Assembly (NCBI GenBank): GCA_964464965.1
Contig: CAYXHM010000001.1
Coordinates: forward strand, 372,001 to 436,000
Direction: 5' to 3'
Source of the DNA: UBA5543 sp964464965
GTDB taxonomy: Bacteria > Bacteroidota > Bacteroidia > Chitinophagales > Chitinophagaceae
DNA length: 64,000 nucleotides
Shown in pieces: positions 9,142-17,403 of this stretch. Positions within the stretch are counted from its first letter, which is position 1; every line of letters begins with the position of its first letter. Position numbers and translations under genes: made by a program. The notes under the pieces were generated by a model. It worked only from the letters and a program-made list of their open reading frames with translations, was not told the DNA's origin and did not search any database.

Positions 9142-10149
9142 ATGGATATGGAACCTATTGAGGAAAACATAACACAAGTCCCCGAAATTTCTGCGACAGA
9201 TAAAATAGGCAACCTGGTAACACAGATAGAACGTGTGATACGTGGTAAACGTCACCAGGTAGAAATGGTAGTGACTACCCTGCTGGCCGGTGGGCATATA
9301 CTAATGGAAGATAATCCGGGTACGGGTAAAACTGTACTGGCACGTACCCTGGCGCATTGCATATCAGGTAGCGACGGCTTTGGTGAAGTGATATTTAAAC
9401 GGATACAATTTACCCCGGATTTACTGCCTATGGACCTGATAGGCACTTATATTTTTGATGACAACACAAAAGATTTCGTTTTCAAGAAAGGGCCTATATT
9501 CTGTAATGTATTACTGGCCGATGAGATAAACCGTGCATCGCCAAAAGTACAGAGTGCCTTGCTGGAAGCCATGGCGGAACACCAGGTAACTACGGGTGAC
9601 TCCACGCTTATGCTGGAGAAAATGTTCTTTACCATAGCTACCCAAAACCCTATAGAAATGGAGGGCACATACCCGCTGCCCGCCGCCCAGCTCGACAGGT
9701 TTTTCATGAAAATATACTTTGGCTATGTTGACGAAACCAACGAACTGAATATCTATAAAGAATACCTGGATATAGCGGAAAACCTGGTAACACTTAAGCA
9801 GGTGCTTACTATGAATGAAATACTACAATTACAAAAAGAAACTGAAGCAGTTTTTGTACATGATGAAATAGTAAAAGCCGTAAGTAATATAGTGCGCGGT
9901 ACACGTGCCCACCAGGATATTACCCTTGGCGCTTCCATCCGTAGCGGTATTGCTTTTCTTAAGTGCCTGCGTGCCTATGCACTGCTGCGTGGCCGTAGTT
10001 TTGTGATAGAGGACGATGTAAAAGACCTGGCCTACCAGGTATTGGAACACAGGCTGATATACCGCAACAAGGAAGGAAGGCAAAATGCGCTGAACAGTAT
10101 TATAAATAAAGAGGCTGAAAGATTGGCTAAATTAAGGTTATACGCCTAA
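9142..10149 (+). CDS. MoxR-family AAA ATPase
   Basis: The 335-residue protein is a MoxR (AAA_3) ATPase. Such proteins act as chaperone-like ATPases in maturation or stress pathways, often with VWA-domain partners. Visible motifs are Walker A EDNPGTGKTVLA (about residues 55-66), Walker B VLLADEINRASPK with the acidic pair, sensor 1 IATQNPIE, the arginine-rich LPAAQLDRFFMK segment, and the C-terminal lid. No VWA-domain or DUF58 gene, the usual partners, is adjacent. Instead a large secreted repeat protein follows after 25 bases. The substrate is therefore unknown. Confidence 0.92.
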   Translation: MDMEPIEENITQVPEISATDKIGNLVTQIERVIRGKRHQVEMVVTTLLAGGHILMEDNPGTGKTVLARTLAHCISGSDGFGEVIFKRIQFTPDLLPMDLIGTYIFDDNTKDFVFKKGPIFCNVLLADEINRASPKVQSALLEAMAEHQVTTGDSTLMLEKMFFTIATQNPIEMEGTYPLPAAQLDRFFMKIYFGYVDETNELNIYKEYLDIAENLVTLKQVLTMNEILQLQKETEAVFVHDEIVKAVSNIVRGTRAHQDITLGASIRSGIAFLKCLRAYALLRGRSFVIEDDVKDLAYQVLEHRLIYRNKEGRQNALNSIINKEAERLAKLRLYA

Positions 10150-10174
10150 GCCGGCGAATAAGAAGGTTAGCTGT

Positions 10175-12238
10175 ATGGGTGGTTCAAACATCAGAAATCG
10201 TATTGTTTTGTATTTATGTATTTTCCTGCTGGCGGCGGGTAATACATGGGCGCAGATGCAAACCCCTCTCCGCGGACCAAACGCGGCAAAACGCTATGAA
10301 ATCAATGCCAAACGTACGGGTACCAGCATGTTCAGCGACGATGCGCTACCCCGCTCCCGCGAGTTCAAAAGGATAGACAGCACTTATTATGTTGGCTGGC
10401 TCTATGAGGGAGTTTACAAATACGACCATGCTGCAGATTATCTTGGATTCAAGAATGCGTCAGTTCCACTGGAGCGCGCCTTATACCTTATAGAGCGTGA
10501 CTTTAAGCCTGAACTGCGTACACGTTCGGGAGACCTTGCTACATATTATCCTGTATATTTTTACCATTACGAGTACACGACTATCGCCTTCTTCCTGATG
10601 ATGTGTTACAACAACATGGAAGAACCGCAAAAAACATTCGACCTGTTACAAAGGGTGCGCAAATGGAATTTCCAGTCGGACTACTTTAACATGGATGTGT
10701 ACAATCATATGGCATGGACAGTACACCGCCACAGGTACTATACCAGCGCAAAATACCCCTTTCTGAAAAATTCCATTTCTGAAAATGAAGCACTGGCGAA
10801 CAAGTACCTGGATTCTCAACTGCGCCGTATCAACATCAATAAAAGGCTCAACGAGCAGATATTCCGCCCGGGATACGAGCAAAATGAAAAGCTATCTGTA
10901 TATCACTACAAATCAATTCTGTACAGCTATGCGCTGAAGGTTGATTCCGCGGCTTATTACTATAACCTGATGCGTGGCAGCGGTATATTTCCGCATAATA
11001 ACTATGCTACTTTCCGTGCCATCTGCGGCGATTTTCGCGAAGCTGAAAAAGAATACGAAGAAGCAATAGCACAGGATGGCGGCGACAAGCGCCTGAAAGA
11101 ATGGGCATATTATACAGCCACCTTGGAACTGTACAAAGGCCAGCCGGAAAAGGCAATAGAGCTGATGAAGGATATGATAAAAGCAAATGGCTCTACTCCC
11201 GGGTTTGGCTGGTATAACATAGCACTGGCACGCGCTATGCACTATAATGGTAAAATATCAGAGTCTGAACGGTACATAAAAAAAGCGGCGGAGTTTAAAG
11301 AATTGCACATAGGCACTACCCTTAGCCAGACGCATTACGATTTCAGCACACAGATGGTAAAACTGCTGAATGTAAATGCTGAAATTGAGCGGCAAAAGTT
11401 TGAAAACAGCAACTGGTGGTATAACCCCAGGGCATTGGCAAAAATGGCGCAGGCCACTACAGATAAATATAGCCAGCAGTTTCTTATTATCAACCAGTTT
11501 GCGCAGAATCCTGAGCGGGACCGCGTTATTTACAAACTCTTTTCTACAGAAAGCACCGTAAGCTGGGACGAAATATGGTACCTCATCCGCGATTTCAGCA
11601 CAAATTATTTTATTACCCGTTTCGAAAAAGAAGTACAGACAGACGAACGTAAATACATCCGCAAATACTTTAAATACTTCATTGCCCACCTGCATATGAA
11701 GCTGGACAATTATAAAGAAGCACGTATCATATTAGACGGCATATTGCAGGACCAGGATATAGATGTAGAATACGAGAAGCTGTTTTTAGCCCGTGTTTAC
11801 CAGGCACAGGCAGAATGTGCTGAAGAACGTGAAGACAAGGCTGCCTATGCTGCATGGATGACAAGGATGTATGCCGAATATCCGCAGTTGGTGCCATACA
11901 GCGGGCAGCGCATGAATATGCAATTGCATATAAGTGGGAATAGCGGGCAGGAAGCTATCAGCAGGCTTAAAGATTGCAATATAAACTGGGTAACAGACCC
12001 TACTGTACCACAGGTTTATCTTACCATTACCGCTAAAGGCAAGGGCCAGTCTGTACAATACAGGGTGATAGGCCCGGACGGCACAGCGATAGTACCGCAA
12101 AATACATTTAACTACGAAAATGCAGGCTTGTCAGCCGCCAATGCAGGTATAAACCTTGCATACAGGTTATTTAACATTGATGAATCTCCTCAAAACACTC
12201 CGGCTGCCGACCAGAAAGTTAACAGGCAATCATTGTAA
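10175..12238 (+). CDS. Large secreted protein with TPR-like helical repeats
   Basis: The 687-residue product has an N-terminal signal peptide (LYLCIFLLAAGNTWAQ), so it is exported. After an N-terminal region rich in Tyr and Arg, the segment from about residue 250 to 600 looks like helical TPR-type repeats (for example DFREAEKEYEEAIAQDGGDK and KLDNYKEARIILDGILQDQD). The last 80 residues look more beta-rich. I do not recognise a named family. It lies 25 bases after the MoxR ATPase gene on the same strand, so a shared transcript and a joint envelope role are plausible but unproven. Confidence 0.7.
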   Translation: MGGSNIRNRIVLYLCIFLLAAGNTWAQMQTPLRGPNAAKRYEINAKRTGTSMFSDDALPRSREFKRIDSTYYVGWLYEGVYKYDHAADYLGFKNASVPLERALYLIERDFKPELRTRSGDLATYYPVYFYHYEYTTIAFFLMMCYNNMEEPQKTFDLLQRVRKWNFQSDYFNMDVYNHMAWTVHRHRYYTSAKYPFLKNSISENEALANKYLDSQLRRININKRLNEQIFRPGYEQNEKLSVYHYKSILYSYALKVDSAAYYYNLMRGSGIFPHNNYATFRAICGDFREAEKEYEEAIAQDGGDKRLKEWAYYTATLELYKGQPEKAIELMKDMIKANGSTPGFGWYNIALARAMHYNGKISESERYIKKAAEFKELHIGTTLSQTHYDFSTQMVKLLNVNAEIERQKFENSNWWYNPRALAKMAQATTDKYSQQFLIINQFAQNPERDRVIYKLFSTESTVSWDEIWYLIRDFSTNYFITRFEKEVQTDERKYIRKYFKYFIAHLHMKLDNYKEARIILDGILQDQDIDVEYEKLFLARVYQAQAECAEEREDKAAYAAWMTRMYAEYPQLVPYSGQRMNMQLHISGNSGQEAISRLKDCNINWVTDPTVPQVYLTITAKGKGQSVQYRVIGPDGTAIVPQNTFNYENAGLSAANAGINLAYRLFNIDESPQNTPAADQKVNRQSL

Positions 12239-12310
12239 AAACGGTTGCAAAACATTAGCTTTAATGCATATAATTCCCTGCCATTGCAGGCTTTGCATAA
12301 TTTCAAGTCT

Positions 12311-13054
12311 ATGTTTGTTATCTCATTATACAACCTGAAAGGTGGTGTCGGCAAAACCTCGTCATGTGTCAACTTTGCATATATGGCTGCTGCAGATGGT
12401 TATAAAACCCTGCTTTGGGACCTGGACCCCCAGGGTGCCGCCAGTTTTTACTATACGGCGCAACCCAAACAAAAAGGCACAGCAAAGAAGTTAATAGAAC
12501 AGGACATCAACCTGGAAGACACCATACTGGCAACAGGGTATGAAAACCTGGACATTATTCCTGCGGATGTATCGGCACGCAAATTTGATGCGTTGCTGGA
12601 GGATACAAAAAAGTCAAAAAAGCAGTTGAAAGGATTATTGAAACAGGTATCAGCAGACTACGATTTTGTTTTTATAGATTGTCCACCTGCATTTTCCCTG
12701 CTTACAGATAATATTTTCCAGGCTTCAGACATGATATTTATGCCTGTAATACCCACTACCCTATCTGTACGCACCTACCAGATGGTAAAGGAATATTTAC
12801 AGAATAACAATTCTGAACCGGAGAAACTGGCCTGCTTTTTTACCATGGCCGACCTCCGCAAAAACATGCATAAAGAAGTAATGCAGCAGTTGTATAAAGA
12901 CAAACGTTTTTTCGAGCATTATATACCCAACCTTTCGCATGTAGAACGCATGGGCACAGAGCTGGCACCATTGGCAGTATTTGCACCATCAAGCTATGCT
13001 AACACCTGCTACAAGGCTCTTTGGGATGAGGTAAAAGAAGGTGTGCTGGAATAA
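12311..13054 (+). CDS. ParA/MinD-family P-loop ATPase (orphan)
   Basis: The 247-residue protein has a deviant Walker A motif KGGVGKTSS at residues 10-18, the DLDPQGAAS switch element, and FIDCPPAFSLLTDN as Walker B. These are hallmarks of ParA-type ATPases, which form dimers on DNA or membranes and position cargo. No parB-like gene or obvious centromere-like repeat is adjacent, so this is probably not the chromosome partitioning ParA. The ATG at 12311 places the Walker motif at the usual distance from the N-terminus. Its last 46 bases overlap the 3' end of the convergent moeB-like gene. Confidence 0.85.
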   Translation: MFVISLYNLKGGVGKTSSCVNFAYMAAADGYKTLLWDLDPQGAASFYYTAQPKQKGTAKKLIEQDINLEDTILATGYENLDIIPADVSARKFDALLEDTKKSKKQLKGLLKQVSADYDFVFIDCPPAFSLLTDNIFQASDMIFMPVIPTTLSVRTYQMVKEYLQNNNSEPEKLACFFTMADLRKNMHKEVMQQLYKDKRFFEHYIPNLSHVERMGTELAPLAVFAPSSYANTCYKALWDEVKEGVLE

Positions 13055-14079
13055 GCAGACAATCCTCCCTGTAACGAATAAATAGCCAGCCCGGGAAACT
13101 TAACGGACAATATACGTGCGGCCTCGTCACTACGTTTGCCCGATGCGCAATAACATACTATAGCCTTATCTGCTTCTATTACAGCCGACACTAATTCAGA
13201 AAGAGGGACGTGCTTACCACCTATATTAAAAACCTCCCGTTCTTCAGACGTTCTCACATCAATCAGTTGATACTGGTCTATAGATGCCTGTAACTCCCCG
13301 GCTGTAATATTTTTTACTGCTGCATACTGGGCGAAGGCTTTGATATCAGTTTTTGTGACCACGCCCAATTTCAACACCCGGCTTTGCATCGTTTGCGCAT
13401 CAAACACTAACAGGCGTCCTGCAAGCAGCTCACCTGTACCTGTGATGTATTTTATTACTTCATTGGCCTGCATACATCCTATTATACCCGCAATAGTAGG
13501 GATGACTCCTCCCACTACACAATTAGGCACAGCGGCAGTATTCACATCAGGGTACAGGTCGCGATAGTTAGGAGATTTCGTGCCATCTGCATTGGTGATA
13601 TTCCACACTGCTACCTGCCCCTCATACTGGTAAATAGCGCCATATACCAATGGCAGGCCTGCCAGCACGCAGGCATCATTTAACAAGTAACGCGTTTCAA
13701 AATTATCGGTACAATCCACAACAATATCATAACCGCTAATAATGGTCATAATATTTTCTGATGTAACACGTGTAAGCAGTGGTACCACCCGCACATCCAG
13801 ATTTTGAGCCTGTAACCTTTCTGCTGCTACTATAGCTTTCTTTCTACCTGCATCAGCAGGAGTATAGAGTATCTGCCGGTGAAGGTTGCTTACAGATACT
13901 GTATCATCATCGGCAATAGCTATAGTACCTATACCGCTTGATGCCAGGTATTGAGCAGCAGGGCAACCAAGGCCACCGCCACCTACAATTAATACTTTCG
14001 CCTTTGCAAGCCGCAATTGCACGTTCACATCAAATCCGGGCAAGGCCATCTGGCAGGTATATCTCAACATATCATCCAT
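13009..14079 (-). CDS. moeB: MoeB/ThiF-type adenylyltransferase fused to rhodanese domain
   Basis: This E1-like enzyme adenylates the C-terminus of a ubiquitin-like sulfur carrier (MoaD or ThiS). The fused rhodanese domain can supply sulfur. The 356-residue protein has the nucleotide-binding loop GGGGLGCPAAQYLAS (about residues 33-47), VVDCTDNFETRYLLND, and the conserved VPNC Cys. The C-terminal rhodanese domain has the active-site loop CASGKRS and the LQGGLSAY end. The zinc-binding CxxC pairs of E. coli MoeB are absent: NYRDLYP stands where CYRCLFP occurs. The ATG at 14079 is used; a GTG overlapping the mobA stop is an alternative. It is the last gene of the molybdenum cofactor operon. Confidence 0.88.
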   Translation of the reverse strand: MDDMLRYTCQMALPGFDVNVQLRLAKAKVLIVGGGGLGCPAAQYLASSGIGTIAIADDDTVSVSNLHRQILYTPADAGRKKAIVAAERLQAQNLDVRVVPLLTRVTSENIMTIISGYDIVVDCTDNFETRYLLNDACVLAGLPLVYGAIYQYEGQVAVWNITNADGTKSPNYRDLYPDVNTAAVPNCVVGGVIPTIAGIIGCMQANEVIKYITGTGELLAGRLLVFDAQTMQSRVLKLGVVTKTDIKAFAQYAAVKNITAGELQASIDQYQLIDVRTSEEREVFNIGGKHVPLSELVSAVIEADKAIVCYCASGKRSDEAARILSVKFPGLAIYSLQGGLSAYSSTPSFTSSQRAL

Positions 14080-14081
14080 CA

Positions 14082-14678
14082 CTATAGTCCTGCAATTATT
14101 TGTTTAACTTTTTCCGCATCTTCCGGGGTATTGGCATTCATCAAAGCATGTTCGTCGGGCACATCAATAATCAGCGTATTGCTATTTATCAGTGCCTTTC
14201 TTGGGCAATTATACCCCTTGCCTTTAAATTCTTCCAATACCATTTTGCTCTTTGGCTCCCATATTGTTATCAATGGCTCAGGCAATCCATCATACGGACT
14301 TTTATAGGTTGTGGCTGTCTTCGACACATCCCTGGCAGCAATAAGTTCTTGCAATGTTTCTGCATTTACCAGTGGCAGATCACAGGCTACTACCAGCCAC
14401 GCTACATTATTATATTGTTCAAAAGCAGACAGGATGCCCGCCATAGGCCCCTTACCATCAACACTATCTACAATGGTTTTGTAACGCTCGTCTATTTCCT
14501 GTTGTTGTTCTCCCCTGCAGGAGATAAATACATCATCACAGTATTCCTGCAACAAATCTGCTATATAGTAACGCTGTTCTTTACCATGCCAGTCCATCAC
14601 GCTTTTGTCCGTGCCCATACGGGTGCTTTGCCCACCGGCCAGTACCAGCCCATAAAGTTTAGTCGCGCCTGTAGTCAC
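14082..14678 (-). CDS. mobA: Molybdenum cofactor guanylyltransferase MobA
   Basis: MobA transfers GMP from GTP to molybdopterin to make the guanine dinucleotide form of the cofactor. The 198-residue protein opens with GLVLAGGQSTRMGTDKS, the nucleotidyltransferase signature, followed by a central WLVVACDLPLVN with the metal-binding Asp. The start is a GTG that lies 20 bases inside the end of moaC; no nearby ATG would keep the LAGG motif. The stop overlaps the beginning of the moeB-like gene, so translational coupling runs along the operon. Confidence 0.9.
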   Translation of the reverse strand: MTTGATKLYGLVLAGGQSTRMGTDKSVMDWHGKEQRYYIADLLQEYCDDVFISCRGEQQQEIDERYKTIVDSVDGKGPMAGILSAFEQYNNVAWLVVACDLPLVNAETLQELIAARDVSKTATTYKSPYDGLPEPLITIWEPKSKMVLEEFKGKGYNCPRKALINSNTLIIDVPDEHALMNANTPEDAEKVKQIIAGL

Positions 14679-15135
14679 TTTTACCTCCCGTTTTCTCCAT
14701 CAGCCTTGTTTCCGTTATCACTATATCATGGCTCATAGCCTTGCACATATCGTATATAGTAAGCGCGGCAATACTGGCACCGGTCAGGGCTTCCATCTCA
14801 ATACCGGTTTTTGCTGTTATAGTTGCTGTACAGTCTATCACAACCTCGTTTTGCTCATTTACGTGTATATCAATATTACAGTTGTCCAATCCCAATGGAT
14901 GGCATAGGGGTATCAGCTCCCCGGTTTTTTTAGCAGCCATTATACCCGCAATAATAGCGGTTTGAAACACAGGACCCTTCTTCGTCTGTATATCTCCTGA
15001 CGAGATTTGCGCCAGCACTTCCGCTGGCAGTTGCACAATACTCCTTGCCCGTGCCATGCGTTTGCTCAGCGTCTTTTCACTCACATCTACCATATTAGCA
15101 CGGCCTTGTTCATCAATATGTGTCAGCTGGCTCAT
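14659..15135 (-). CDS. moaC: Cyclic pyranopterin monophosphate synthase MoaC
   Basis: MoaC converts the MoaA product 3',8-cH2GTP to cyclic pyranopterin monophosphate. The 158-residue protein matches the usual length of about 160 and contains LTHIDEQGRANMVDV at the N-terminus, PLCHPLGLDNC, the EMEALTGASIAALTIYDM core, and KTGGKSDYRR at the end. The ATG chosen overlaps the moeA stop as ATGA, a typical coupling junction; a longer reading would add eight residues from inside moeA. Confidence 0.95.
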   Translation of the reverse strand: MSQLTHIDEQGRANMVDVSEKTLSKRMARARSIVQLPAEVLAQISSGDIQTKKGPVFQTAIIAGIMAAKKTGELIPLCHPLGLDNCNIDIHVNEQNEVVIDCTATITAKTGIEMEALTGASIAALTIYDMCKAMSHDIVITETRLMEKTGGKSDYRRD

Positions 15136-16340
15136 AATACTATTTGTTTGTAAGGCCATATCCTGTAGGCCTCGCCTTGTCTAAAGTTAGTTTGTTTTTC
15201 AGGCAGTTCCATAAAAGCATCTGTATCCAGCAGGTTGATAAAATCCCCCGAACCATTTCCTTCTGCGGGCACAGCCATAAGCCTACCATCTGCTTCACTA
15301 TGTATTTTCACCTGTAAAAAATATTGCAGTTCAGGGCTGAATGTATAATCCTCTTTCAACACAGCATATACCGGATGTTTTGTTCCTATTGCTAGTGATG
15401 CATGCAGCCAGGGAATAAAATACCTGTGCATGCACATAAATGCAGAAACCGGATTGCCGGGAAAAGCAAATACTATTTTGTCGTTGTCACTTGTTCCAAA
15501 CCAGAATGGTTTACCCGGGCGCTGTTTTACTTTATGAAACTTTTTCTCGACATGCAATTCTTTAAAAGCCATTGGCAGGTAATCATACTTACCCATAGAC
15601 ACACCACCACTTAATATGATAACATCATATTGTTGTAGCAGGCTTTCAAGTTTAGTTTTAATAACCGCTTCATCATCGGGCAAATGAAGTAAGTCTGCAA
15701 CAATACCTTGCTGTTGCAAAATAGCTGCTATAGCATGGCTGTTAGAACGGCGCACCTGGTAAGGTGTCGGCATTTCATCTACTGTTACCAACTCATCTCC
15801 ATTAGAAAGTACCATTACTCTGGGTAGTTTCTTAACCAGTAGTTTCGATTTTCCTATTGAAGCTGCCGTATTGATAAGCGCAGGTGTAATAGCCTGCCCT
15901 TCCTTTACCAGTAATGTTCCCGCTGTTTTATCGCTGCCTTTCCTGTGTATATTTTGTCCTTGCCTTATGTTATCAATATTAATTGTTGCATGGCCGTTTA
16001 CTATGGTTATATCTTCATAACGGATAACGGTATCTGCCGAAGCAGCCAATGCTGCTCCCGTCATTACTTCCACGCATTCATCAGGCGTGGTTATTTCAAT
16101 TGGCATATGACCGGCAGCTTGTGTGCCTTTTATGAAAAATGTCTTCTGTCCATTTTCAAATGCTCCGTAAGCTATAGCAATACCATCCATTGTAATACGG
16201 TCGTATGGCGGAAAATCCCTGTCCGCAAAAAGTGCTTCAGCTAATACCCTTCCATGACTTTGCTCAAGCGTTACAGCTTCTATACCGTAATCTCTTTTCT
16301 CTGCAAGTATTATTTGTTCTGCTTCAGTTACCGTTATCAT
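15132..16340 (-). CDS. moeA: Molybdopterin molybdenumtransferase MoeA
   Basis: MoeA inserts molybdate into adenylylated molybdopterin. The 402-residue protein has normal length, with an N-terminal helix, the RDFPPYDRITMDGIAI segment, the MoCF-biosynthesis core with VMVLSNGDELV and VIILSGGVSMGKYDY, the PGKPFWFG loop and FPGNPVSAFMCMHRY. The small C-terminal beta domain is present. It follows moaA by four bases and overlaps moaC by four bases. Confidence 0.95.
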   Translation of the reverse strand: MITVTEAEQIILAEKRDYGIEAVTLEQSHGRVLAEALFADRDFPPYDRITMDGIAIAYGAFENGQKTFFIKGTQAAGHMPIEITTPDECVEVMTGAALAASADTVIRYEDITIVNGHATINIDNIRQGQNIHRKGSDKTAGTLLVKEGQAITPALINTAASIGKSKLLVKKLPRVMVLSNGDELVTVDEMPTPYQVRRSNSHAIAAILQQQGIVADLLHLPDDEAVIKTKLESLLQQYDVIILSGGVSMGKYDYLPMAFKELHVEKKFHKVKQRPGKPFWFGTSDNDKIVFAFPGNPVSAFMCMHRYFIPWLHASLAIGTKHPVYAVLKEDYTFSPELQYFLQVKIHSEADGRLMAVPAEGNGSGDFINLLDTDAFMELPEKQTNFRQGEAYRIWPYKQIVL

Positions 16341-16344
16341 AAGC

Positions 16345-17331
16345 CTATCCTCCTATTGTTGCCATCGATTCGTTAATACCAGTGGCTACGCGTAACCTTT
16401 CTGCCTCGTGCCCGTCTTTTGCGCGTTGTTGTATTGCGTTGATAATTTCCTGTTGCACAGCTTTATCATCATATCCCTTACGCAACAGGTCTTTTACATT
16501 CAGCACACTGTTCCCATACAGGCATGTTCTCATATCACCCTGCGGTGTAACACGTATGCGGTTGCAGGTACCACAAAAGGATCGTGTATATGCCGCTATA
16601 ATACCCACATTGCCTTTATGGCCGGGAATGTTGTAGTTGTACGATGTAGAATATAAAGGATCAGGAATTTTTGCAATATCCGGATAACGATTCTTCAGGG
16701 TGTTCAGTATTCTTATATGATCCCAGGACAGACCTCCATAACCTTCATGCCCGTTAAATGGCATTTCTTCAATATAACGCACACTTACAGGCAAATCCTT
16801 AGTCAGTTCCGCAAGCGGAATAATATCCTCTGTATTTTTTCCTTCCATTACTACCGCGTTTATTTTCACTGCAATATTATGGCGCAGCAGTTCGTGCATG
16901 GTATCCAGCACGGCAGGCAATTCATCCCTGCGGGTAATGGAGAAAAACCTGTTCCTGTCCAGCGAGTCCATGCTCAGGTTTACTGATTTAATACCCAGCT
17001 TCTTCAACTCAGGAATGTAAGGGGCAGTTAATACGCCATTGGTTGTCAATGTGATTTCTTCCAGGCCTTCCAGTTGTGCAAGTTCAGTAAGAAACTCCAT
17101 GAAATTTTTCCTTGCAAATGGTTCGCCACCAGTCAGTCTTATCTTCTCAATGCCCGACTTTACCATAATACTGCACAGCCGCAGCATCTCTTCCCAACTC
17201 ATCAGTTCCTTGCGGCTCAGCCAGTCTATACCGTGTTCCGGCATGCAGTAAAAACAGCGCAGGTTGCACCTGTCCGTCACTGCTAGCCTCAGGTAATTCA
17301 CCCGCCTTCCGTGGTTATCCGTCAACATCAT
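16345..17331 (-). CDS. moaA: GTP 3',8-cyclase MoaA
   Basis: MoaA is a radical SAM enzyme that starts molybdenum cofactor synthesis by rearranging GTP. The 328-residue protein has the N-terminal cluster motif CNLRCFYCMPEHG (about residues 22-34), the GGEPFARKN loop, the second cluster site CGTCNRIRVTPQGDMRTCLYG with three Cys, and the conserved C-terminal Gly-Gly end needed for catalysis. It is the first gene of the five-gene operon moaA-moeA-moaC-mobA-moeB. A TAATTTCG sequence just upstream differs by one base from the -7 consensus. Confidence 0.96.
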   Translation of the reverse strand: MMLTDNHGRRVNYLRLAVTDRCNLRCFYCMPEHGIDWLSRKELMSWEEMLRLCSIMVKSGIEKIRLTGGEPFARKNFMEFLTELAQLEGLEEITLTTNGVLTAPYIPELKKLGIKSVNLSMDSLDRNRFFSITRRDELPAVLDTMHELLRHNIAVKINAVVMEGKNTEDIIPLAELTKDLPVSVRYIEEMPFNGHEGYGGLSWDHIRILNTLKNRYPDIAKIPDPLYSTSYNYNIPGHKGNVGIIAAYTRSFCGTCNRIRVTPQGDMRTCLYGNSVLNVKDLLRKGYDDKAVQQEIINAIQQRAKDGHEAERLRVATGINESMATIGG

Positions 17332-17403
17332 TTTCAGTTGCCGAAATTACGTAAAAAACTGCCTCCGGGGCAGTTTAAACGCTTATCAGGCTATAAATAT
17401 GGC

